Shown here: positions 17,893 through 26,315 of the stretch, in pieces | How the letters are laid out: each line of letters begins with the position of its first letter | How positions within the stretch are numbered: position 1 is the first letter of the stretch | DNA from: Bacteroidia bacterium | GTDB taxonomy: Bacteria; Bacteroidota; Bacteroidia; Bacteroidales; Paludibacteraceae | Assembly (NCBI GenBank): GCA_009929445.1 | Contig: SAAL01000030.1 | Location: forward strand, 1 to 37,329 | Length of the DNA: 37,329 bases | Direction of reading: 5' to 3' | Notes under the pieces: model-generated | Told to the model about the DNA's origin: nothing | Database searches by the model: none | What the model saw: the letters and a program-made list of their open reading frames with translations, nothing else | Translations under genes and position numbers: made by a program

Positions 17893-19932
17893 ATGAAACA
17901 TCTTTTTACTGTCACTCTTATTTTTTTCGGACTGAATTTACAGGCTCAGGATCCGGCTAATTATTACCTCGCTGCCGAAGGAAAAACTGATGCAGCGCTT
18001 AAAACCCAGCTTTACAGCATCATCTCATCGGGCTATGTGACAAAAACTTACGATTACCTGTACACCATATACGATACCAGCGATAAAACTCCTTCGGGAA
18101 AGGTTTGGGACATGTACTCAACATGCGACTGGACATTCGGATACAAAGAATGCGGCAACTACTCCCTGGTTTGCGATTGTTACAACCGCGAACATTCCAT
18201 CCCGCAAAGTTGGTTTAGCAGCAAATCACCCATGGTCAGCGACGCCTTCCATGTGTATCCTACCGATGGTAAAGTGAATGGTCAGCGAAGCAATTATCCC
18301 TACGGCGAATCGACAAATGGCAACACCCTAAGCGCCAAAGCGCTGGGGAAACTCGGATCAAGCACTTTCCCTGGCTATTCCGGTACTGTATTCGAGCCAG
18401 TGGATGAGTACAAGGGTGATTTTGCACGTACCTATTTCTACTTTGCCACGCGTTACGAAAATATTATGACCACAATTGGAGGAGACTCATTCAGCAGAAA
18501 TAAATACCCTGCACTAACTGACTGGTCTGTCAATCTTTTTCTGAAATGGCACAGGCAGGATCCGGTAAGCCAAAAGGAAATTGACCGGAACAATGCCGTA
18601 TATAACCATCAGGAAAACAGGAACCCGTTTATCGATCATCCCGAACTGGCCGAATATATCTGGGGTAACAAGAAAGGCATCGCCTGGTCGCAGAATATCC
18701 CATCCGGACCTCAGTTACTTATTCCGGCCAATAATTCGATAGTTGAATTCGGTAATATCCCTTATCAGCAAAATTATTCCATCCTGCTGGATATAAAAGC
18801 GGCTAATCTGACCGGAAACTTAAGCCTGAACGTTACAGGTACCGATCAGTCTTACTTCTCACTTTCCACTTCCACCATTACAAAAGCAGAGGCTGAAGCC
18901 GGATACAAGCTGGTTGTCACCTGCAATCCGCAGTCGCTGGGTGTGGTAAGCGCCGACCTGAACATCAGTGGAGGAGGCATCACAGCCTCCGCAGTACATC
19001 TGAAAGCCACATCATCCGATACATTTATGGCATTACTTCCTTCAGGCATCACACAATCCGGCTTTACAGCCAACTGGACAGCCTCAGCCAATGCTACCGG
19101 GTACCTGCTGAATGTTTATTCATATAAAGTAACCGGAACACAGTCGAGAACTATTCTGGAAGAACATTTCGACAATGGACTACCCGGTTCCTGGAGCGCT
19201 ACAGGTTATTATGAAACTCAAACGAGCAGTAATGTCAGAATGGCTTCGGGATCATCTAACTGCATACTCACCACTCCTGCCATCGATTTATCAGCGAATA
19301 CAGTTTTGACCGTTCGTGCCAGAAGATATAACAACGATACAGATGCAACCATCCGTGTGGATGTAAACAACGATTCACTTACCACATTTACCACAAAAAT
19401 TGATTACATTGACTTTACAGCTCCCATCCCGGAAACAGGCACCGGCTCAACCCTCAAATTCACAGTATTGAAAGGCAAACGAGTTTACCTGGATTACGTA
19501 AAAGTGGCAACCGAAGGCAGTGTAGAAACTCCCATTTCGGTTACAGGTTACCCGAAACAGGTCGGCAACGTATTGAACTATCAGGTTACAGGCCTGTATA
19601 ATGATTCTACCTATTATTATACAGTAACACCGCAAGGAAACGGTGCACTGATTTCAAGTGAAATTCAAGCTGTTACAACTTCATCAACGGGCACAAATTC
19701 AATTTCAGACTTATCGGAACTTGTGGTTTACTTTGCCGACAACACGCTATATATCAGCAATTTGAAAAACGAAAGCCAAATTGTAGTGTATTCGGTTTTA
19801 GGAAATAAAATTCTCGATTACGAAGCTCATTCCGATCAGGTAAGCCTTCCTTTTGAATACAAAGGAATCTATATTTTACAGGTTGTAAACAATAATAAAG
19901 TGACAGGCAGCAGGAAAATGATATTACATTAA
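17893..19932 (+). CDS. Secreted endonuclease I with T9SS C-terminal domain
   Basis: 679 residues. Signal peptide about 1-18 (ending LQAQ). The endonuclease I (EndA/Vvn, beta-beta-alpha-metal) domain spans about 20-260: REHSIPQSWF holds the Glu100-His101 pair expected for metal binding and catalysis, and HVYPTDGKVNGQRSN holds the conserved Asn and Arg. A beta-sandwich and a fibronectin type III-like region follow (about 270-600), and finally a type IX secretion sorting domain (about 610-679). It probably degrades extracellular DNA at or beyond the cell surface. The start at 17893 is chosen for the signal peptide; the frame extends back to 17833. TTCCTTTG at 17857-17864 is a near-match -7 box. 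Confidence 0.93.
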   Translation: MKHLFTVTLIFFGLNLQAQDPANYYLAAEGKTDAALKTQLYSIISSGYVTKTYDYLYTIYDTSDKTPSGKVWDMYSTCDWTFGYKECGNYSLVCDCYNREHSIPQSWFSSKSPMVSDAFHVYPTDGKVNGQRSNYPYGESTNGNTLSAKALGKLGSSTFPGYSGTVFEPVDEYKGDFARTYFYFATRYENIMTTIGGDSFSRNKYPALTDWSVNLFLKWHRQDPVSQKEIDRNNAVYNHQENRNPFIDHPELAEYIWGNKKGIAWSQNIPSGPQLLIPANNSIVEFGNIPYQQNYSILLDIKAANLTGNLSLNVTGTDQSYFSLSTSTITKAEAEAGYKLVVTCNPQSLGVVSADLNISGGGITASAVHLKATSSDTFMALLPSGITQSGFTANWTASANATGYLLNVYSYKVTGTQSRTILEEHFDNGLPGSWSATGYYETQTSSNVRMASGSSNCILTTPAIDLSANTVLTVRARRYNNDTDATIRVDVNNDSLTTFTTKIDYIDFTAPIPETGTGSTLKFTVLKGKRVYLDYVKVATEGSVETPISVTGYPKQVGNVLNYQVTGLYNDSTYYYTVTPQGNGALISSEIQAVTTSSTGTNSISDLSELVVYFADNTLYISNLKNESQIVVYSVLGNKILDYEAHSDQVSLPFEYKGIYILQVVNNNKVTGSRKMILH

Positions 19933-20029
19933 TCTGACAATGAAAATTTTCAGTATAAATTCTCAGAAATCATTGAACAATATTCAATCATAAACGTTTG
20001 AGAGATATATTTTTTTAACAATTTAACAC

Positions 20030-21163
20030 ATGAAAATACACGAATATCAGGCCAAAGAGATTTTTGCCCGTTACAACATCCCTGTAACCCGCGAAATAAT
20101 CTGCTACACACCCGATGAAGTGGTGGCGGCGGCCGAAAAACTGGGTTTCCCTTCGGTGGTGAAAGCTCAGGTGCTCACCGGCGGGCGCGGAAAAGCCGGC
20201 GGAGTAAAACTCGTTAAAAACACGGATGAGGCCCGTGAAGCTGCTTCAAAAATTCTCGGTATGGACATCAAAGGCTACAAGGTAGAAAAAGTCCTGTTGG
20301 CCGAAGGAGTGAAATTCCATTCGGAAATTTACGTAGGCATGACCATCGACCGGAATTCCAAATCTGTCATCCTGATGGCCAGCCGCGAAGGCGGCGTGGA
20401 AATCGAAGAAGTGGCCAAAGAAAATCCCGATGCCATCATCAAAGTGCCCATCGAAGCAGATCTGGGTATGACACCGTTTGCTGCCCGAAAAATTGCCTTC
20501 CGGCTGTTCGACGACTTCAATCTGGTAAAACAGGCAGCAGATTTGTTCCGGAAAATGTACAAAATCTGCCTCGATACCGACGCATCGCTGGTGGAAATCA
20601 ATCCGCTGGTAATCACCGACGACAATAAACTACTGGCTCTGGACGGCAAAATGAATTTCGACGACAACGCCATGTTCCGTCAGCCGGAAATCGAGAAACT
20701 CTTCGAGCCGGATGCCAATGAAATAATCGAAATGGAAGCCAAAGAGAAAGGCCTGAGTTTTATCAAACTGGATGGAAACATCGGTTATATGGTAAACGGC
20801 GCCGGACTGGCTATGGCAACCATGGACATGATAAAAATGTACGGCGGCGAGCCGGCCAACTTCCTGGATATCGGCGGCAGCTCCAATCCGCAAAAAGTGA
20901 TTGACGCCATGAACCTCATCCTTTCCGACGAAAACGTAAAAGTGGTAATGATTAATATTTTCGGCGGAATAACGCGTTGCGACGACGTAGCACGAGGATT
21001 ATTGGCCGCACTGGAACAGCTTGACGTTCAGGTTCCAATCGTTGTCCGCCTGTCAGGCACTAACGCCAAAGAAGGACTGGAAATACTGCAGGGCACCAAT
21101 CTGAATGTGGTCGAAAGCATGACGGAAGCAGCAAAGAAAGCGATCGAATTATCGGCACACTAA
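20030..21163 (+). CDS. sucC: Succinate-CoA ligase, beta subunit
   Basis: ATP-grasp subunit of succinyl-CoA synthetase; with SucD it interconverts succinyl-CoA and succinate with ADP or GDP phosphorylation. 377 residues, a normal length. MKIHEYQAKEIFARYNIPV is the standard N-terminus; VVKAQVLTGGRGKAGGVKL is in the ATP-grasp domain; NIFGGITRCDDVA and VRLSGTNAKEG are in the C-terminal CoA-ligase domain. A 311-base spacer with three REP-like repeats separates it from sucD, whereas these genes are usually close together. Confidence 0.97.
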   Translation: MKIHEYQAKEIFARYNIPVTREIICYTPDEVVAAAEKLGFPSVVKAQVLTGGRGKAGGVKLVKNTDEAREAASKILGMDIKGYKVEKVLLAEGVKFHSEIYVGMTIDRNSKSVILMASREGGVEIEEVAKENPDAIIKVPIEADLGMTPFAARKIAFRLFDDFNLVKQAADLFRKMYKICLDTDASLVEINPLVITDDNKLLALDGKMNFDDNAMFRQPEIEKLFEPDANEIIEMEAKEKGLSFIKLDGNIGYMVNGAGLAMATMDMIKMYGGEPANFLDIGGSSNPQKVIDAMNLILSDENVKVVMINIFGGITRCDDVARGLLAALEQLDVQVPIVVRLSGTNAKEGLEILQGTNLNVVESMTEAAKKAIELSAH

Positions 21164-21167
21164 CACT

Positions 21168-21192
21168 GCCCCTCAATCCCCTGAAGGGGAAG
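21168..21192 (+). repeat. REP-like GC-rich palindromic unit, copy A
   Basis: GCCCCTCAATCCCCTGAAGG begins the unit; its core CCCCTGAAGGGG folds into a hairpin. Direct orientation. It starts five bases after the sucC stop codon. Confidence 0.8.
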
Positions 21193-21369
21193 TAAGAGAG
21201 AATTGGTCAAAATTTGTGAAATCAACATCGAGCGAAAGAATCACAATTACTCATCACTTTTTGCAACAGGCTATTTTGAGCAATAGGAGTGATTCGAAAC
21301 CAGAGACAATCCGATATTTATGTCTGTAATGTCCATGACAAATCTTAATAATTTCAATCGACGCACTAC

Positions 21370-21398
21370 AACTCCCCCTTCAGGGGGTTGAGGGGCTG
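21370..21398 (-). repeat. REP-like GC-rich palindromic unit, copy B
   Basis: Reverse orientation relative to copy A, with core CCCCCTTCAGGGGG then TTGAGGGG. On the minus strand it reads GCCCCTCAACCCCCTGAAGG, almost identical to copy A. Confidence 0.8.
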
Positions 21399-21442
21399 AA
21401 TAACAATAATCTAATTACTAACAAAACAAAATATCCCCGCCA

Positions 21443-21470
21443 AATTCCCCCTTCAGGGGGTTAGGGGGCA
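21443..21470 (-). repeat. REP-like GC-rich palindromic unit, copy C
   Basis: Reverse orientation, core CCCCCTTCAGGGGG then TTAGGGGG, ending about five bases before the sucD ATG. Its hairpin would sit in the sucD leader. Confidence 0.8.
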
Positions 21471-21474
21471 TCCT

Positions 21475-22350
21475 ATGAGCATTTTAGTTAATAAAAACAC
21501 ACGCCTGATAGTTCAGGGAATTACAGGCAGAGACGGTGGTTTTCACACCTCAAAAATGAAAGCATACGGCACAAACATCGTAGGAGGTGTTTCACCCGGT
21601 AAAGGCGGCCAGACAGTGGAAGGAATTCCGGTATTTAACACGGTAGAAGATGCTGTAAAAGCAACACAAGCCAACACATCCATCATTTTCGTTCCGGCAT
21701 CGGTGGCAGCCGACAGCATTCTGGAAGCAGCAGAAGCAGGCATCGGGCTGGTGATAACTATTACCGAAGGAATTCCTACGCTGGATATGGTACGGGTAAT
21801 GCCTTATCTGAAGAAAAAAGGCACAAAATTAATCGGACCAAATTGTCCGGGATTAATTACACCCGATGAAGCATTGGTAGGCATTCTGCCCGGAACCATT
21901 TTCAAAAAAGGCAATGTAGGACTTATAAGCCGAAGCGGCACACTGACCTACGAAATGGTTAATCAGCTTACAACAAACGGAATAGGTCAGAGTACCTGCG
22001 TGGGAATTGGTGGAGATCCGGTAGCGGGATTGTATTATCAGGATTTGCTGGAACTTTACCAGAACGACCCTGAAACCGAAGCTGTAGTACTTATCGGTGA
22101 GATTGGCGGCGATGCCGAAGAGCAGGCAGCCGCATTTATCAAAAATAAAATGACCAAACCGGTGGTGGCTTTTATAGCTGGACAGAGCGCCCCTCCCGGA
22201 AAACGGATGGGACACGCCGGAGCCATCATTTCCAGCGGAAGCGGCACTGCAGCTGAAAAAATTGCCACTTTTGAAGCAGCAGGTGTGCCTGTGGCACGCA
22301 AGCCGGAAGATATTCCGGTGTTGGTGAAACGGGCTTTGCAATACGGATAA
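21475..22350 (+). CDS. sucD: Succinate-CoA ligase, alpha subunit
   Basis: CoA-binding subunit of succinyl-CoA synthetase. 291 residues. [11 protein letters not shown] is the N-terminal CoA-binding stretch, [10 protein letters not shown] is conserved, and His247 in RMGHAGAI matches the phosphorylated His246 of E. coli SucD. Separated from sucC by three repeat units; the last lies against the start codon and may affect translation. A 15-base hairpin lies about 80 bases downstream. Confidence 0.97.
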   Translation: MSILVNKNTRLIVQGITGRDGGFHTSKMKAYGTNIVGGVSPGKGGQTVEGIPVFNTVEDAVKATQANTSIIFVPASVAADSILEAAEAGIGLVITITEGIPTLDMVRVMPYLKKKGTKLIGPNCPGLITPDEALVGILPGTIFKKGNVGLISRSGTLTYEMVNQLTTNGIGQSTCVGIGGDPVAGLYYQDLLELYQNDPETEAVVLIGEIGGDAEEQAAAFIKNKMTKPVVAFIAGQSAPPGKRMGHAGAIISSGSGTAAEKIATFEAAGVPVARKPEDIPVLVKRALQYG

Positions 22351-22427
22351 GCCCCCTGATTGGCTTACACCGAACGTTGTTTACCCCGTAACAGAACTTT
22401 AAATCCCACTAACGGATTTTCGTTAAC

Positions 22428-22462
22428 TAAGTAGCTGCTAACTTTGAGTTAGCAGCTACTTA
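22428..22462. repeat. Perfect 15-base inverted repeat downstream of sucD
   Basis: Arms at 22428-22442 and 22448-22462 (TAAGTAGCTGCTAAC and its complement) around a TTTGA loop. Only AATTTT follows, so it is a weak terminator at best. The other parts of the 255-base sucD downstream spacer hold two direct copies of AATCGTAAATT (22568-22578, 22590-22600) and a -7 box. Confidence 0.75.
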
Positions 22463-22543
22463 AATTTTCCGTATATCGGTATTTTTAAGTTTAAAATGTA
22501 CTATTGTTTTTCCTTTTATATCCAAAAGCACACATAATTTCAT

Positions 22544-22551
22544 TATTTTTG
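22544..22551 (+). promoter_or_regulatory. -7 box for the nucleoside-recognition protein gene
   Basis: TATTTTTG, an exact TAnnTTTG match, 54 bases before the ATG at 22606. No clear -33 element. Confidence 0.45.
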
Positions 22552-22605
22552 CAAATCTCAAAATCCCAATCGTAAATTATAAAATCTAAAATCGTAAATT
22601 CTCAA

Positions 22606-23838
22606 ATGGCTCTTAATTATATCTGGATTGCATTTGTACTCATTGCCTTTGTAGTGGCGCTGGTACAAATGATTTTTTTTGGCAATTCCGCCATCTTTAA
22701 TGAAATTCTGCAATCAATATTCGGTTCGGCAAAGTCGGGGTTTGAGATTTCGCTCGGTTTGACCGGAATCCTGACTTTCTGGATGGGAATCCTGAAAATA
22801 GCCGAATCGGGCGGAGCTATGACAGTATTGTCGCGCATCGTAGCACCGTTTTTCACACGCATTTATCCCGAAATACCCAAAGATCATCCGGCACTAAGCA
22901 GTATTTTTCTGAACATGTCGGCCAATATGCTCGGCCTGGACAATGCAGCAACTCCCATGGGACTGCAGGCCATGAAACAGATGCAGGAACTGAATCCGAA
23001 AAAAGATACCGCTTCCAACCCGATGATTATGTTTCTGGTGCTAAATACCGCCGGACTGGTACTTGTACCTATGACCGTGATGATGTATCGTGCACAGTTC
23101 GGGGCAGAAAATCCGGCTGATGTCTTTTTACCCATCGTGGTGGCAACGCTTTGTGCCTGGCTTTCGGGGCTTATACTGGTTTCGGTCATCCAGAAAATCA
23201 ACCTGTTCAACCGCGTAGTAATGGGTGTACTGATTTCACTCGTGGGTTTGATTGTCGGATTGGTTTACTTCTTCAGCCGGCTCTCACAGGAGCAGATTAC
23301 AGCTTATTCGAGTTTTGCGGCCGCCTTTATCATACTTTCCATCATCGTGGCATTTGTCATCATGGCAGCCCGAAAAAAAATAAATGTGTACAGTACGTTC
23401 ATTGAAGGTGCCAAAGACGGTTTTCAGGTAGCTGTAGGCATTATTCCGTACCTTGTTTCCATTCTGGTGGCTATCGGCATGTTTCGGGCTTCGGGTGCAA
23501 TGGATTTGCTGGTGGACGGAATAAGGTATCTGGTAGCTGCTACCGGAGTCAATACTGATTTTGTAGAAGCGCTTCCAACCGCATTTATGAAACCGCTGAG
23601 CGGAAGCGGAGCACGGGGTATGATGGTGGAAACGATGAAAGAATTTGGCGCAGATTCCTTCGTGGGACGGCTTTCATCAATTATTCAGGGCTCAACCGAC
23701 ACTACATTTTACATTCTGGCTGTGTATTTTGGTTCGGTAAAAATCACCAACACCCGTTATGCTGTCATTGCCGGATTAGCGGCTGATTTGGTGGGAATTA
23801 CGGCAGCGATACTGCTGGGGTATTTGTTTTTTCATTAG
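22606..23838 (+). CDS. Nucleoside-recognition (Gate) domain membrane protein, SpmA-SpmB type fusion
   Basis: 410 residues, multi-pass membrane protein. The first half resembles SpmA: GFEISLGLTGILTFWMGILK, and SANMLGLDNAATPMGLQAMK with its NAATP core. The second half resembles SpmB: FIEGAKDGFQVAVGIIPYLV, GSGARGMM and SIIQGSTDTTFYILAVYFGS. Each half carries a Gate-type domain. In spore formers SpmA/B aid spore-core dehydration, but this lineage does not sporulate, so the role is unknown; transport of a nucleoside-like or other small molecule is possible. REP-like copy D begins four bases after its stop. Confidence 0.9.
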   Translation: MALNYIWIAFVLIAFVVALVQMIFFGNSAIFNEILQSIFGSAKSGFEISLGLTGILTFWMGILKIAESGGAMTVLSRIVAPFFTRIYPEIPKDHPALSSIFLNMSANMLGLDNAATPMGLQAMKQMQELNPKKDTASNPMIMFLVLNTAGLVLVPMTVMMYRAQFGAENPADVFLPIVVATLCAWLSGLILVSVIQKINLFNRVVMGVLISLVGLIVGLVYFFSRLSQEQITAYSSFAAAFIILSIIVAFVIMAARKKINVYSTFIEGAKDGFQVAVGIIPYLVSILVAIGMFRASGAMDLLVDGIRYLVAATGVNTDFVEALPTAFMKPLSGSGARGMMVETMKEFGADSFVGRLSSIIQGSTDTTFYILAVYFGSVKITNTRYAVIAGLAADLVGITAAILLGYLFFH

Positions 23839-23841
23839 AAC

Positions 23842-23875
23842 GGCCCCCTAAATCCCCCTCAAGGGGGACTTTTGG
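23842..23875 (+). repeat. REP-like GC-rich palindromic unit, copy D
   Basis: Begins GGCCCCCTAAATCCCCCTC; core CCCCCTCAAGGGGG followed by ACTTTTGG. Direct orientation, four bases after the stop of the upstream gene. Confidence 0.8.
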
Positions 23876-23925
23876 TTTCTTCTGTAGCATATTAAACACA
23901 CCATATAACATCATAAATATCACAA

Positions 23926-23953
23926 AAAAAATCCCCTTTAGGGGTTAGGGGTT
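23926..23953 (-). repeat. REP-like GC-rich palindromic unit, copy E
   Basis: Reverse orientation, core CCCCTTTAGGGG then TTAGGGGTT; it abuts the ybeY ATG directly. With copy D it forms an inverted pair bracketing the 115-base spacer. Confidence 0.8.
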
Positions 23954-24379
23954 ATGATCCAGTTCCTCTCAGAAAACATAGAACTTCCTGAAATTGAACA
24001 AACTAAAGTCAGCAGATGGATAAAGCAGATTGCGGCGCAGTACGGCAAGAAAACCGGAAACATCAACTATATTTTCTGCGATGACGAACGGATTTTGGAA
24101 TTGAACAAGGAATTTTTGCAGCACGATTATTTCACCGATATAATCACGTTTGATTACAGCAGCGGAAAAACTATTTCGGGCGATATTTTTATCAGCATCG
24201 ACACCGTAAAATCCAACGCTGAAGGGCTTGGAGTGGATTTTGAAAATGAACTGCACCGGGTAATTATTCACGGCATTCTCCACCTTTGCGGGCAGGACGA
24301 CAAAACCACCGAAAGTCAGGCAGAAATGACCAGAAAGGAAAACGAAGCACTGGCTCAGTTGTATTCAATCGAAACCTGA
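23954..24379 (+). CDS. ybeY: Endoribonuclease YbeY (rRNA maturation factor)
   Basis: Metal-dependent single-strand RNase for 16S rRNA 3'-end maturation and ribosome quality control. 141 residues. The metal site reads HGILHLCGQDDK: His106 and His110 match E. coli His114 and His118, but the third ligand position (E. coli His124) is Asp116. I believe Asp is common here in Bacteroidetes, but could not check. NKEFLQHDYFTDIITFDYS is the other conserved block. Its start codon lies directly against REP-like copy E. Confidence 0.94.
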   Translation: MIQFLSENIELPEIEQTKVSRWIKQIAAQYGKKTGNINYIFCDDERILELNKEFLQHDYFTDIITFDYSSGKTISGDIFISIDTVKSNAEGLGVDFENELHRVIIHGILHLCGQDDKTTESQAEMTRKENEALAQLYSIET

Positions 24380-24700
24380 ATGGTGTGAATTTAAGGAAGC
24401 CAACTGCACAGTTTACTTTATTACTTTAAAGAATTACATTACATGAAAACGATTCATCGAGTTTTCAGCTATCATTTCTACTGACTCCTGTTATGGTCAT
24501 TTCACCCATCATTTAAGTAACCAAAAATGAGTTGACTTTTTTGCAATTATTTGTTAAATTAAACCCGCCTTTTCAGCTATACTACCTATTATTAAAAAGA
24601 TTATCATTACTTTTGTCAGCAAATTAGATTAGTAATACAAAATTTATTGCTCAAAAATACGTTGTACAATATACTTACTATTCATTTATGAGTTGTTATC
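24380..24700. other. Gene-free AT-rich spacer before the envelope cluster
   Basis: 321 bases with no convincing frame or RNA gene. The only signal seen is the -7 box TACTTTTG at 24608-24615. Confidence 0.6.
24608..24615 (+). promoter_or_regulatory. -7 box for the envelope cluster
   Basis: TACTTTTG, an exact TAnnTTTG match, 85 bases before the ATG at 24701. No -33 element at normal spacing, so this is tentative. Confidence 0.4.
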
Positions 24701-25486
24701 ATGATTGTACATGCCGGAAAATTTGTATTATTGAGTTTAATGTTGATTCTAAGCTATTTACCTGTGTTTTCGCAAAACGATCCCTACAGGGCTGAAATCG
24801 GTTTGCAGGCAGGATTAAACATTTACAGCGGCGACGTAAATTCGATTGCAAATCAGGATTTGTATTTCTCGAACCTGCAAAATATGAAGTCCGGTATCGG
24901 AGGCATATTTCGCTACAGGTTCAACCAGCGTCTGGCGATACGTCTGGGTTACGATTTTACAACAGCAAAGGGTAATTATTTGTATAGGGATGCTGCTGGC
25001 ACTTACAGTGCCATGCTGAATAATCGGCTTCACGTGATGGATGTTCGCGGTGAGTTTAATTTTTTTGATCTGGAAAACAATCCGTACAAAAGATTCAGCA
25101 AAAGGTATTCACCCTTTATTTTTGCAGGATTCGGAGGCATGGTGATGCCCGGTTACAAAAATTCTGAAGGCAAGAATTATACATTCACTATGCCGTTTGG
25201 CGTGGGCTTTAAAATGAAATTTGCGCAACGTTGGAATCTGAATCTGCAGTTGGCTAACCATCTGTTGCTGGGCGACAACCTGGAGGGAAAGGTACAATTC
25301 GATAATCCGCTGCCAAGAACAGAGTTTAATCCGATGAATCACGATATGCTGTCCGGTTTCAGTATCGGTTTTAGTTATGATTTCTGGACGCGCAATTGCG
25401 ATTGTAACGAGAATTCATTCGCAGCAGGACGAAAACCGGCTTCACACAAAACTGTAAAGCCAAAAAAAACCGAAAAAAAACGGTAG
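24701..25486 (+). CDS. DUF6089-like outer-membrane beta-barrel protein
   Basis: 261 residues. A signal peptide (about 1-24, ending PVFSQ) is followed by an eight-strand-like barrel: EIGLQAGLNIYSGDVN, IGGIFRYRFNQRLAIRLGYD, HVMDVRGEFNFFD, YSPFIFAGFGGMVM, PFGVGFKMKFAQRWNLNLQL and LSGFSIGFSYDF. It ends in a basic, Lys/Pro-rich tail after a Cys-Asp-Cys. A DUF6089 protein usually precedes uppS and bamA in Bacteroidetes, and the position fits. Function unknown, perhaps envelope assembly. Its 3' end is A-rich and is partly duplicated downstream (25463-25481 and 25510-25528). Confidence 0.8.
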   Translation: MIVHAGKFVLLSLMLILSYLPVFSQNDPYRAEIGLQAGLNIYSGDVNSIANQDLYFSNLQNMKSGIGGIFRYRFNQRLAIRLGYDFTTAKGNYLYRDAAGTYSAMLNNRLHVMDVRGEFNFFDLENNPYKRFSKRYSPFIFAGFGGMVMPGYKNSEGKNYTFTMPFGVGFKMKFAQRWNLNLQLANHLLLGDNLEGKVQFDNPLPRTEFNPMNHDMLSGFSIGFSYDFWTRNCDCNENSFAAGRKPASHKTVKPKKTEKKR

Positions 25487-25555
25487 ATTTGTATTTCAAC
25501 GACTATTTTAAAAAAACCGAAAAAAAACAAACCCAGTCTGCTGGCTTTACAATAC

Positions 25556-26278
25556 ATGTCTTTCAAAGAAAAAATTGACTCAGAGCGGCTTCCAGCTCAT
25601 ATTGCCATCATTATGGACGGCAACGGACGCTGGGCAAAAGAGCGTGGTTATGACCGTGTTTACGGGCATCAGCACGGAGTGATTTCGGTTCGCGAATGCT
25701 CCGAAGGTGCAGCAGAAATTGGCATTAAATACCTTACCCTGTACGCCTTTTCGACCGAAAACTGGAACAGATCCAAGGAGGAAGTCGATGCGCTGATGGA
25801 ACTTCTGATTGACACCATCGAAAAAGAAACACCCACGCTCAACAAAAACAACATCCGTCTGCTAGCTATCGGCGACCTCGAAAGATTGCCTGAAGGCGCC
25901 AAAGCAAAACTCAACCGCTGCATGCTGGAAACAAGCAGCAACGACAGAATGAGTCTTGTGCTGGCACTAAGCTACTCATCGCGCTGGGAAATAACGAATG
26001 CAGTAACTCAAATAGCCGAAAGGGTGAAAGCCGGAAATCTGAACCCGGAAGACATTACAGATGAGCTTATTACACAAAATCTGACCACTAAAAATATACC
26101 CGACCCCGATCTGATGATACGTACAAGCGGCGAGATAAGAATCAGTAACTTCCTGCTGTGGCAACTGGCATACTCCGAATTATATTTTACAGAAACACAC
26201 TGGCCCGACTTCAGAAAGGAAAATTTATACGAAGCTATCGTGGAATATCAAAAGCGTGAAAGACGTTTTGGAAAATAA
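25556..26278 (+). CDS. uppS: Isoprenyl transferase (undecaprenyl diphosphate synthase)
   Basis: Cis-prenyltransferase that extends farnesyl diphosphate to the C55 carrier lipid for peptidoglycan and surface glycans. 240 residues. Asp21 in [14 protein letters not shown] is the magnesium-binding catalytic residue; [13 protein letters not shown] and [20 protein letters not shown] are the other family blocks. Ends 37 bases before bamA and is probably co-transcribed with it. Confidence 0.97.
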   Translation: MSFKEKIDSERLPAHIAIIMDGNGRWAKERGYDRVYGHQHGVISVRECSEGAAEIGIKYLTLYAFSTENWNRSKEEVDALMELLIDTIEKETPTLNKNNIRLLAIGDLERLPEGAKAKLNRCMLETSSNDRMSLVLALSYSSRWEITNAVTQIAERVKAGNLNPEDITDELITQNLTTKNIPDPDLMIRTSGEIRISNFLLWQLAYSELYFTETHWPDFRKENLYEAIVEYQKRERRFGK

Positions 26279-26315
26279 AAAAATAATAGAAATAAGAAGA
26301 TACTCAACATATTAC

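Larger units (their letters stand above)
21164..21474. other. sucC-sucD spacer holding three REP-like units
   Basis: 311 bases without a gene. The first repeat starts five bases after the sucC stop and the last ends five bases before the sucD ATG. The interior is AT-rich and has no frame or clear promoter. Confidence 0.7.

Noticed and set aside
22351-22363. Seventh REP-like copy after sucD (GCCCCCTGATTGG)
   Set aside because: Only the first C-block resembles the unit; the GGGG arm and hairpin are missing, so at most a decayed fragment.
24444-24482. Tiny frame of 13 codons in the spacer before the DUF6089-like gene
   Set aside because: No ribosome site, promoter or conserved feature could be seen; such frames are expected by chance.
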